From: CAWGCA01 sp963820955
GTDB lineage: Bacteria; Pseudomonadota; Gammaproteobacteria; Chromatiales; Chromatiaceae
Direction of reading: 5' to 3'
Assembly (NCBI GenBank): GCA_963820955.1
Contig: CAWGCA010000038.1
Span: 1 to 13,230, forward strand
DNA length: 13,230 nucleotides
Numbering within the stretch: the first letter of the stretch is position 1; each line of letters starts with the position of its first letter. Positions 6,349-13,040 of the stretch are shown here, one piece after another. The translations under genes and the position numbers were made by a program. The notes below the pieces were generated by a model, which had not been told where the DNA came from, searched no databases, and saw only the letters and a program-made list of their open reading frames with translations.

Positions 6349-8131
6349 CCTGCTCTTCGGTCTGCGGCTTGCGCACCCGGATCGAGAGCTCACGCAGCTG
6401 AGCAGCGCTGACTTCCGAGGGGGCCGAGGTGAGAAGACAGGCCGCGGTCTGGGTCTTGGGAAAGGCCATTACCTCTCGAATGGAGTCGGCGCCCGCCAGC
6501 AGCATCACCAGGCGATCCAACCCAAAGGCGATGCCGCCGTGGGGAGGACAACCGAATTTCAGGGCAGTCAGCAAGAACCCAAACTTCTGTTCGGCCTCCT
6601 GCTCACTGATACCCAACAGTCGAAACACCTGCTCCTGGACCTCGGCGCGATGGATACGGATTGAGCCGCCACCCAATTCCGTTCCGTTCAAAACCATGTC
6701 GTAGGCACGGGACAGACAGGCGCCGGGATCCGTCTCCAGAAGTTCCAGCTGCTCCTCCCGGGGGGAGGTGAAGGGATGGTGCAGCGCCATCCAGCGGTTA
6801 GCCTGTTCATCCCGCTCGAACATGGGAAAATCCACCACCCAGAGTGGACGCCAGCCGGTCTCCATCAGACCCCGGTCCACGCCCAACTTTACCCGCAACG
6901 CGCCCAGGGCCTCGTTGACCACCGTTGCCTTGTCGGCGCCGAAGAAAATCAGATCCCCATCTTCAGCGGCGGTTCGCCGCAGGATGCTTGCCACCACCTC
7001 GTCCGGCAGAAACTTCAGAATCGGCGACTGCAGACCTTCCCGCCCGGAGTTTGCCTGGTTGACCTTGATGTAGGCTAATCCCCTGGCACCATAGATGCTG
7101 ACGTAGCGGGTGTACTCATCGATCTCCTTGCGGGTCAACTCACAACCCCTGGGTAGCCGCAGGGCCGCCACCCTCCCATCCGCATCGTTTGCAGGTCCGG
7201 AAAAGACCTTGAATTCGACGTCCTGCATCAGATCGCCAACATCCACCAGTTCCAGCGGGCAGCGCAGATCCGGCCGATCAGAACCAAAACGTTTTACCGC
7301 CTCGGCATAGCTCATGCGTGGAAAGGGATTTGGCAACTCGTCACCCAGCACATCTTTCACCAGGCGACGAACCATCTCCTCCATCAGGCCCATCAATCCG
7401 TCTTCGTCCAGAAAGGAGGTCTCCACATCCAGCTGTGTGAATTCAGGCTGGCGATCGGCCCGCAGATCCTCGTCGCGAAAGCAGCGCACGATCTGGTAGT
7501 AGCGATCCATGCCGGCCATCATCAGCAACTGCTTGAATAGCTGGGGCGACTGGGGCAGAGCGAAAAACTGGCCGGGATGGGTCCGCGAAGGGACCAGATA
7601 GTCACGAGCCCCTTCCGGCGTTGCCTTGGTCAGCATCGGCGTCTCTATGTCTAGAAATCCCTGTTCATCCAGGTAACGCCGCAGATTCTGGGTAATCTCG
7701 GCCCGCAATCGAATGCGGTTCAACATCTCCGGGCGACGCAGATCGACGTAGCGATAGCGCAACCGCACCTCCTCGGAGACCTGTTCGTGTTCGTCCAGCT
7801 GGAAGGGCGGGGTTTCAGACGGATTCAGCACTTCCAACCCCAGCCCCAGTACCTCGATCTCACCAGTGGGGAGATCCGGATTGATGGTGCCATCGGGCCG
7901 GGCGCGAACCCGGCCACTGACCCGCAGCACATACTCGTTTCTGACCTGTTCGGCAATGGAAAAAACATCAGGCAGGTCAGGATCGTAGACCACCTGCACC
8001 AGGCCTTCGCGGTCACGCAGATCGATAAAGATCACACCCCCATGATCTCGCCGGCGATGGACCCAGCCGCAAAGCTCGACTTGCTGATCGATATGGGAAG
8101 AGTTGAGATGTCCACAATAATGGCTGCGCAT
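6338..8131 (-). CDS. aspS: Aspartyl-tRNA synthetase, possibly non-discriminating
   Basis: Class II synthetase charging tRNA(Asp), 597 residues, the usual bacterial length. An N-terminal OB-fold anticodon-binding domain (about 1-105) is followed by the catalytic core with motif 2 FRDEDLRADRQPE (218-230), the bacterial GAD insertion (about 280-420) and motif 3 GIAFGLDRLVMLL (from 533). In the anticodon domain the residue after RRRD is His30, where E. coli has Leu30, and residue 81 is Gly, where E. coli has Lys81. These match the His31/Gly82 pair that I recall being linked to relaxed specificity in Pseudomonas aeruginosa AspRS, so this enzyme may also aspartylate tRNA(Asn) for GatCAB amidation. 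ATG 8131 has AGGA about 10 bases upstream. The gene is preceded by a 108-base gap after DUF502 and overlaps nudB at its 3' end. Confidence 0.97.
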   Translation of the reverse strand: MRSHYCGHLNSSHIDQQVELCGWVHRRRDHGGVIFIDLRDREGLVQVVYDPDLPDVFSIAEQVRNEYVLRVSGRVRARPDGTINPDLPTGEIEVLGLGLEVLNPSETPPFQLDEHEQVSEEVRLRYRYVDLRRPEMLNRIRLRAEITQNLRRYLDEQGFLDIETPMLTKATPEGARDYLVPSRTHPGQFFALPQSPQLFKQLLMMAGMDRYYQIVRCFRDEDLRADRQPEFTQLDVETSFLDEDGLMGLMEEMVRRLVKDVLGDELPNPFPRMSYAEAVKRFGSDRPDLRCPLELVDVGDLMQDVEFKVFSGPANDADGRVAALRLPRGCELTRKEIDEYTRYVSIYGARGLAYIKVNQANSGREGLQSPILKFLPDEVVASILRRTAAEDGDLIFFGADKATVVNEALGALRVKLGVDRGLMETGWRPLWVVDFPMFERDEQANRWMALHHPFTSPREEQLELLETDPGACLSRAYDMVLNGTELGGGSIRIHRAEVQEQVFRLLGISEQEAEQKFGFLLTALKFGCPPHGGIAFGLDRLVMLLAGADSIREVMAFPKTQTAACLLTSAPSEVSAAQLRELSIRVRKPQTEEQGGS

Positions 8132-8239
8132 GAAACTGATCCTGTTCGAGCCCGCCGTGATTCAACGATGGGAAAGCTGGGGTGTTAACCGGAAATCCCT
8201 GATGATCCGACCGGTGCTGACTGTAGAAAGGCGCAGATG

Positions 8240-8884
8240 TTAAGGTTTGGATCCGGATGGCGCAAGTTCGGGCCGTTCCTTATCCAAGCCAGGTACCACC
8301 GCCCCCATCGACAGAATCACCTTCAAACCGTCGTCAACCGACATCTCCAGCTCGACTACATCCTCGCTGCGAACCATGACGAAGTAGCCGCCGGTCGGAT
8401 TGGGTGTGGTGGGGATATAGACATTGATGACACTCCCCCCGATCTTTTCCTGGGCCTCGCCCAGGTCGTTTGCGGTCTGGAAGGCCAGGGTCCAGAGGCC
8501 GCGTCGGGGGAACTCCACCAGCAGTACCTTGCGAAAGGACTCCCCTCCACCGCTGAACAGGGTCTCCGCCAATTGCTTGGTGCCGGAGTAGACCGACCGA
8601 ACCAGCGGAATGCGCGCCAACAGCCGCTCCCAGACACCGACCAGTGAGCGACCAAAAAAATTAGCGGCCAGTATACCGGTGACGAACAGGATCAACAGCG
8701 ACAGCAGCACCCCCAATCCCGGGACAGGGAAACCAAGGAGGTTTTCCGGGCGATAGGGCTCTGGAATCAACAGCAGACTGCCGTCCATCCAATTGATCAG
8801 CGAACGGACCACCCACACCGTCACGCCCAACGGCACCCATACCAGCAGGCCGGCTACCAGATAGCGCCGCACAAAAGACACCAT
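8240..8884 (-). CDS. DUF502 family membrane protein
   Basis: 214-residue inner-membrane protein of the DUF502 family, function unknown. Two hydrophobic segments are visible at about residues 8-28 and 56-76. The family-typical stretch IPLVRSVYSGTKQLAETLF (92-110) comes after the second, and a soluble C-terminal domain contains GGSVINVYIPTTPNPTGGYFVMV. In many Gammaproteobacteria this gene lies between fmdB and aspS, as here, so the position supports the call. It starts 9 bases after the fmdB stop with no evident Shine-Dalgarno, suggesting coupled translation. The tail (ERPELAPSGSKP) is hydrophilic and probably disordered. Confidence 0.9.
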   Translation of the reverse strand: MVSFVRRYLVAGLLVWVPLGVTVWVVRSLINWMDGSLLLIPEPYRPENLLGFPVPGLGVLLSLLILFVTGILAANFFGRSLVGVWERLLARIPLVRSVYSGTKQLAETLFSGGGESFRKVLLVEFPRRGLWTLAFQTANDLGEAQEKIGGSVINVYIPTTPNPTGGYFVMVRSEDVVELEMSVDDGLKVILSMGAVVPGLDKERPELAPSGSKP

Positions 8885-8893
8885 GGGAATCGG

Positions 8894-9190
8894 TCAGCTG
8901 TTGCTACTGCAGCCGGCGGCTGGTTTCGCTTCTTTCTTCTTCCCCACAGTGTCCGATTTTTTCCCCGCCGGCTCCGACTTTCCGGTATCGTGCAGATTTT
9001 TCTTGCCGCTGGCCTTGAAATCGGTCTCGTACCAGCCTCCCCCCTTGAGCCGAAACCCGGCAGCTGAAATCAGCTTCTTCAGTCGGGGTGCACCGCAGGA
9101 GGGGCAGTCGGTGAGCGGCGCGTCACTCATCTTCTGCATCGCCTCAAGCTCGTGGCCACAGCCGTCACAACGGTATTCGTAGATTGGCAT
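8894..9190 (-). CDS. FmdB-family zinc-ribbon protein
   Basis: 98-residue small protein beginning MPIYEYRCDGCGHELE, the hallmark of the FmdB/CxxC_CXXC_SSSS family. Cys8-Cys11 and Cys29-Cys32 form a predicted zinc ribbon. The rest is a Lys/Gly/Ala-rich tail ending GCSSNS. The family was named for a putative regulator of formamidase, but its molecular role is unsettled. I chose the ATG at 9190 because the family begins MPIYEY and AGAGGA lies about 9 bases upstream; the longer frame from 9247 adds 19 unrelated residues. It is the first gene of the fmdB-DUF502-aspS-nudB block. Confidence 0.92.
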   Translation of the reverse strand: MPIYEYRCDGCGHELEAMQKMSDAPLTDCPSCGAPRLKKLISAAGFRLKGGGWYETDFKASGKKNLHDTGKSEPAGKKSDTVGKKKEAKPAAGCSSNS

Positions 9191-9274
9191 GTTTCGAATC
9201 CTCTGATTTTCCCTCCCCTTAAAATGGGGATAACTAGAAAAATTCAAAGGATAGTATCACAGACCCAAATGAGG
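9191..9274 (-). promoter_or_regulatory. Short gap upstream of fmdB, possible promoter
   Basis: This 84-base gap must hold both the end of the pilZ transcript and any promoter of fmdB. On the minus strand TTGAAT and TTTTAA lie 17 bases apart (between about 9246 and 9218), a weak sigma-70 candidate. CCCC and GGGG arms (about 9216-9230) form a short 4-5 bp hairpin without a T-tract. No convincing intrinsic terminator follows pilZ. Confidence 0.22.
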
Positions 9275-9904
9275 TCAGACTTCTTGTTCTGTCGAATCGC
9301 GGTTTTCACGCTGCGCACGCAACAGGGCACTCTGACGCTTCAGAATATGCCGAATCAGCACATCCCGGTCATTTTCACGCAGATGGGTAAAATTGACGCG
9401 AATCTGAAACACAGGCTCCGCTTCCGTAGATGGCTGCTGTTCGCAACCTACCACTTCGGAATAAGTGAGAATGCCGGTGAAAGAGGAGAGCAGCAGCAGT
9501 TTTATCTCCAATATCGTGCCGATACTGATCGCTTCGGTAGTGGAAAATGCCATGCCACTGGCGCTGAGATTTACCGGCCGCGCCCGCTGGTTCGTCAAAT
9601 CGGCGTTACCCGCCAGAAAAGCCCTTCCGAGGAGATCGATCTTTCCATCCAGTGCCTTCAGATAGCGCCCGACATCGGGCAACGCCACCTCGATACGGTG
9701 CATTATCCCGGCCATTTCCTGGCTGATTGACGCCAGACTGCTCATGACCGTGAAATCACTGTCCTGATCGCCCTCCAGACGCCTCAACTTCGCCGCAAGA
9801 TCGCCCGGGGCGACAGGTCTGAAGCTCAGGCTGACGGAGTCCTCAATCCTGAAAAATTTACGCCGGTCCTGCTCCAAACCTGACTGCTTCTCATCACTGC
9901 TCAT
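9275..9904 (-). CDS. PilZ-domain protein coupled to the flagellar stator genes
   Basis: 209-residue cytoplasmic protein with both halves of the c-di-GMP-binding PilZ signature: RKFFR (RxxxR, Arg15 and Arg19) and NLSASG ((D/N)xSxxG, residues 112-117). The two elements, normally about 20-30 residues apart, are separated here by about 90 residues of mostly helical sequence (about 35-100; SQEMAGIMHRIEVALPD and following), suggesting a helical insertion in the domain. Long helices are known in a tetrameric Xanthomonas PilZ protein, but homology to it is not established. The ATG at 9904 overlaps the pomB stop by 11 bases, so the gene is very likely co-translated with pomB. YcgR-type PilZ proteins brake flagellar motors by binding the stator or switch; a similar role here is inferred from context. 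No membrane segment or signal peptide is visible. Confidence 0.85.
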   Translation of the reverse strand: MSSDEKQSGLEQDRRKFFRIEDSVSLSFRPVAPGDLAAKLRRLEGDQDSDFTVMSSLASISQEMAGIMHRIEVALPDVGRYLKALDGKIDLLGRAFLAGNADLTNQRARPVNLSASGMAFSTTEAISIGTILEIKLLLLSSFTGILTYSEVVGCEQQPSTEAEPVFQIRVNFTHLRENDRDVLIRHILKRQSALLRAQRENRDSTEQEV

Positions 9905-10826
9905 CGTCTACCTCTTCCCCGTTTAACAGATCCTTGATGATAATCTGATCACCCAGATCCTGATCCTCCTCCCGCTCCAGGATCAACTCCACCCGCCGGT
10001 TCAATGCCCTGCCTTCGCGGCTGTCGTTTGGTACCAGGGGATGGGAATCTGCATGCCCCTCGATCAACACCCGCTCCGGATCCACCGCCGGATTCTTCAG
10101 CAGCTCATGCACCACTGTCACGGCCCGGGCGGAAGAGAGTTCCCAATTGGAGCGGAACCGTGCGGTGGATATAGGCACATCGTCTGTGTGGCCGGCAACG
10201 ATAACCCTGCCCGGAAAATTGACCACTGCCGCACTGATGCGATCCATCACATCGAAAAATCCGGAATCCAGCCGGGCGCTGCCCGAAGGAAAAGAGCCCT
10301 TCTCCTGGATCCGAACGATGATCTTGGTTTCCTCCGTCTCGATACTCACCAACCCTTCCTCAATCTCCTTCTTTAACGCCTCCCGCAACTCCTCGGCCTG
10401 CTGTTCCACCTCCTCTCGGATTTTCTCGGTTACTGCATCCTCCATGGCCTCATCGACTTCCAGAGCCTCTTTCTCTTCATCGATTTTAAGATTTTCCTTC
10501 TCCTCCTCCACGGTCTGCTGCCGAATCTCATTAATGGGTGACGGTTCAGGCACCGAGGATGGGCTGAACTCCTGCATGACGACACTGGTGCCCTTGACAA
10601 TTTCATTGGCGGGAATCTCCCGTTGCACACCAAATGCATCCTTCATGGACTCCGCCATCCGCTTGAAACGGATGGCATCGACTTCCGCAAAGGAGAGCAG
10701 CAACACGAAAAAACACATCAGGAGCGACATCAGATCGGCGAAAGTTGCAAGCCAGGGCGGCAGCCCCTTCTCGCATTTCGGGCAGTCATCCATCAGGCAT
10801 TCCCACTGCTGGCCTGGAGGATACAT
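9894..10826 (-). CDS. pomB: Flagellar stator protein PomB/MotB
   Basis: Ion-conducting, peptidoglycan-anchored half of the flagellar stator. A single transmembrane helix (about residues 27-46, ATFADLMSLLMCFFVLLLSF) carries the essential ion-binding Asp31, in a sequence nearly identical to Vibrio PomB. Residues 107-157 are strikingly Glu-rich (20 Glu) and probably form a charged helical linker. The C-terminal OmpA-like peptidoglycan-binding domain spans about 165-285 with GHTDDVPI, NWELSSARA and GRALNRRVEL. Start choice is uncertain: ATG 10826 has GGAG 5 bases upstream and gives 310 residues, while ATG 10793 gives 299 residues and begins MDDCPKC, closer to known PomB N termini. The gene follows pomA after a 63-base gap and its end overlaps pilZ. 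Seen: TM, Asp and OmpA motifs. Inferred: Na+ coupling. Confidence 0.94.
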   Translation of the reverse strand: MYPPGQQWECLMDDCPKCEKGLPPWLATFADLMSLLMCFFVLLLSFAEVDAIRFKRMAESMKDAFGVQREIPANEIVKGTSVVMQEFSPSSVPEPSPINEIRQQTVEEEKENLKIDEEKEALEVDEAMEDAVTEKIREEVEQQAEELREALKKEIEEGLVSIETEETKIIVRIQEKGSFPSGSARLDSGFFDVMDRISAAVVNFPGRVIVAGHTDDVPISTARFRSNWELSSARAVTVVHELLKNPAVDPERVLIEGHADSHPLVPNDSREGRALNRRVELILEREEDQDLGDQIIIKDLLNGEEVDDEQ

Positions 10827-10889
10827 TCATTCTCCGCCGCTGCGCAGACGGATGAGAGGGAAAAAACAAAGCGGCAGACACTAGAGAAA

Positions 10890-11654
10890 CTACCCACTCT
10901 CCTCACCCTTGGCCCGTTTGTTCGACGGCAGGTAGCTGGAGAGCATCTGTTCCAGCACTCGCGGATTCATGCCTTCCTGAATGCCGGAGATGGTTTCCAG
11001 GATCAGGGATTTGTTGGTCCTTTCCAGCTGGCTGGCCCGTGCCAGTTTGTCTGCAAGCGGCTGCGCAAAAACGTTGGCGATCACCGCGCCATACAGCGTA
11101 GTCAACAGGGCCACCGCCATAGCCGGGCCGATACTGGCCGGGTCCGACATATTTGCCAGCATCTGTACCAGGCCGATCAGCGTGCCGATCATACCCATCG
11201 CCGGCGCCATAATCGCCATGTTTTTGAACATGGTCTGCCCCACCTCGTGGCGTTCAATGGTGAGACTGATATCGGTGTTCAGCAGTTTCTGCACCAGCGT
11301 GGGATCATGACCATCCACACACAGGCTGATGCCCTGTTTTAGAAACTCGTTCCCGATTTCCTGTCCTTCCAGCGCTAGCAGGCCGTTCTTGCGCGCCACA
11401 TCGGCCAACTGAACGGCCTCTTCGATCAAATCTGTGGGGTTGTCCGTTTTGTAAAAAAAGGCCTTGAGGGCGATGCCAAAGGAACCGAGGAAGTCCTTCA
11501 AGGACACCTGCATCAGGGTCACCATGAAAGTGCCGCCAACCACGATCAAGAGCGATGGCACATTCATAAACAAGATGATGTCACCACCGGTGGCAATGGC
11601 GCCAATGATGATACCAAAGCCACCCAGCAACCCCACGAGTGTTGCAATATCCAC
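10890..11654 (-). CDS. pomA: Flagellar stator protein PomA/MotA
   Basis: Membrane protein of the MotA/PomA family, 254 residues against 253 in Vibrio alginolyticus PomA and 295 in E. coli MotA. Four hydrophobic segments lie near 5-20, 33-50, 145-168 and 177-200. Residues known to matter in Vibrio PomA fall at the same numbers: Arg88, Lys89 and Glu96 in the cytoplasmic loop (ARKNGLLALE), Thr158 (GMIGTL), Asp171, Thr186 (LLTTLYG) and Pro199. Thr158 and Thr186 line the Na+ path in the Vibrio stator, so Na+ coupling is likely. The start is GTG at 11654 with AAGGGAT about 7 bases upstream. A sigma-28-like promoter lies about 100 bases upstream. It heads a pomA-pomB-pilZ operon; no other flagellar genes are in the window, as is usual for stator loci. 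Confidence 0.95.
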   Translation of the reverse strand: MDIATLVGLLGGFGIIIGAIATGGDIILFMNVPSLLIVVGGTFMVTLMQVSLKDFLGSFGIALKAFFYKTDNPTDLIEEAVQLADVARKNGLLALEGQEIGNEFLKQGISLCVDGHDPTLVQKLLNTDISLTIERHEVGQTMFKNMAIMAPAMGMIGTLIGLVQMLANMSDPASIGPAMAVALLTTLYGAVIANVFAQPLADKLARASQLERTNKSLILETISGIQEGMNPRVLEQMLSSYLPSNKRAKGEESG

Positions 11655-11755
11655 AGATACGATCCCTTAAACTTACGCCGTTAACCCCGCCGGCTGGGGG
11701 CTCGACAAAAAAACGTTTTGCAAAAGCAGGGAACGCCGCCTGCCCGCTGTTGTTG

Positions 11756-11782
11756 ATAACGGTCCGGCAGAGAAAAACTTTA
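11756..11782 (-). promoter_or_regulatory. Putative sigma-28 (FliA) promoter of pomA-pomB-pilZ
   Basis: On the minus strand TAAAGTTT (11782-11775), a perfect match to the FliA -35 consensus, is followed after exactly 11 bases by ACCGTTAT (11763-11756). The latter matches GCCGATAA at 5 of 8 positions, including the central CCG. The consensus and spacing are those of E. coli FliA promoters, which also drive motAB there. The expected mRNA start is about 95 bases upstream of the pomA GTG. Confidence 0.45.
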
Positions 11783-11798
11783 GTTCTTACTGGACCCC

Positions 11799-11811
11799 GT
11801 AAACCGTTTAC
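11799..11811. promoter_or_regulatory. Palindrome upstream of the pomA promoter, possible operator
   Basis: GTAAACCGTTTAC is a 13-base palindrome with 6-base arms around a central base, 16 bases upstream of the putative FliA -35. It resembles binding sites of dimeric helix-turn-helix regulators in general shape; no specific regulator can be named. Confidence 0.3.
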
Positions 11812-12129
11812 ACATTCTCTTTGATAGTCACACCGATGACTGATGAATTCATTGATTTTCATATAGTTGTCGTTCTTAATACTGAAATCAGCGAAGCAGG
11901 GCCGGTCGATTTCCAGCGAGAGTGAAGCAGGCTCGAGGCAGAGTGAAAAAACCTTCAGTGTCCAGATTGCGAGGCGGCAGGTAATCCAGACGGGCAAGGT
12001 TATTTACCAGCGTGTCCGAAAACGAAGTACGACAGTTATTCTATGATCGGTTTTCAAAGCGCAGAAAAATGACGTCACAATACGGGCGCCCATGGGCTTG
12101 AGCGCAGATTTTTCCTCCGATGGTAATTT

Positions 12130-12161
12130 TTCGATACTCCCTCTTGTATCATTCGATACTC
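12130..12161. repeat. Direct and inverted repeats upstream of the SDR gene
   Basis: TTCGATACTC occurs at 12130-12139 and 12152-12161, 22 bases apart, about two helical turns on the same DNA face. GTATC (12146-12150) lies between them in reverse orientation, so GATAC-GTATC-GATAC alternate. The block ends 31 bases before the SDR ATG and could be an operator overlapping its promoter. Confidence 0.35.
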
Positions 12162-12192
12162 TGATGGCAGCCGGCAAACAGGGTGGATTCAA

Positions 12193-13030
12193 ATGACTGA
12201 TAAAATTGGTAATTCTGTGCTGATCACCGGTTGCTCCAGCGGTATCGGATACGCAGTGGCCCGAGGGCTCAAGGAGCGAGGCTACCGGGTTTTCGCCACC
12301 GCGCGCAAAACCGAAGACGTACAACCGGCTCGCCACCGAAGGTTTCGAAACCACTCGACTCGATCTCGACGATCCGACAAGCATCAACACTGCCCTGGAA
12401 GAGGTTCTGAGCCTTACCGGAAACAGGCTGTACGCGCTGTTCAACAACGGCGCCTTCGGCCAGCCCGGTGCGGTCGAAGACCTGAAAACGGAGGTGCTTC
12501 GGGCTCAGTTCGAAACCAACCTTTTCGGCTGGCACGAACTGACTCGAAAGGTACTTCCCGTCATGCGGCGGCAGGGAAAAGGACGGATCATCCAGAACAG
12601 CTCGGTACTCGGCTTCATCGCCCTCCCTTACCGGGGCGCCTACACCGCCAGCAAATACGCCCTGGAAGGTCTGAGCGATACCCTGCGTCTGGAGCTCCAA
12701 GGCACCGCTATCCATGTCAGCCTGATCGAACCTGGCCCCATTGAATCCCGCTTCCGGGCCAATTCTCTCGCCAAGTGGAAGGAGCATATCGATACCAAAC
12801 ACAGCATCCACCATGAGGCCTACCGGCGGATGTCGGAACGGCTGGAAAAGGTCGGCCCTGCAGTTCCCTTTACCCTGCCGCCGGAGGCCGTCTTGAAACG
12901 GGTGATTCATGCCCTGGAGAGTCGGCACCCCAGGGAGCGCTACTATGTCACCTTTCCCACCTACCTGTTTGGAACCCTCAAGCGTCTGTTACCGGCTCGA
13001 ACCCTGGACTGGGTGTTGCGGCACATTTGA
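12193..13030 (+). pseudogene. Short-chain dehydrogenase/reductase, broken by a one-base frameshift
   Basis: An SDR-family NAD(P)-dependent oxidoreductase in two frames. Frame one (from ATG 12193) gives the N terminus with cofactor motif TGCSSGIG and continues through RVFATARKTEDV. At about 12319-12322 the reading frame moves by one base and continues NRLATEGFETTRLDLDD, NNGAFGQPGAVEDL, the catalytic Ser region (QNSSVLG) and YTASK to a stop at 13028-13030. Removing one base from GTAC at 12319-12322 yields an uninterrupted 278-residue protein with every SDR motif. The site is not a homopolymer or a recognisable slippery heptamer. Since the rest is intact, the lesion is either recent or a sequence error. 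The start has GTGGA about 6 bases upstream. Substrate is unknown. It converges on gshA with an 10-base gap. Confidence 0.85.
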
Positions 13031-13040
13031 TCGGAGGCTG

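Larger units (their letters stand above)
11655..12192. other. 538-base divergent non-coding region between pomA and the SDR gene
   Basis: I see no supportable gene here. Open frames on either strand lack recognisable domains and lie partly over pomA or the SDR gene. Contents: an 11686-11700 GC hairpin (CCCC/GGGG arms around GCCGGC) in the pomA leader, a sigma-28-like promoter (11756-11782), a GTAAACCGTTTAC palindrome (11799-11811), ATGAATTCAT (11843-11852), a perfect TGACGTCA palindrome (12070-12077), and repeated TTCGATACTC elements close to the SDR start. The central part (about 11860-12060) holds nothing I can name. Confidence 0.5.

Noticed and set aside
10147..10884. Plus-strand open frame of 245 codons opposite pomB
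   Set aside because: Ser-rich translation typical of the complement of a Glu-rich coding region; the minus strand encodes a clear PomB.
11686..11718. GC hairpin next to an A/T-run upstream of pomA, considered as an intrinsic terminator
   Set aside because: On the minus strand the T-run precedes the stem, and on the plus strand an A-run follows it, so it lacks terminator polarity in either direction.
11581..11997. Minus-strand open frame of 138 codons upstream of and into pomA
   Set aside because: It reads through the putative pomA promoter and leader and into pomA in the wrong frame, without domain similarity that I can recognise.
12004..12447. Minus-strand open frame of 147 codons opposite the SDR start
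   Set aside because: Antisense to the conserved SDR N terminus; no motif; a shadow frame.
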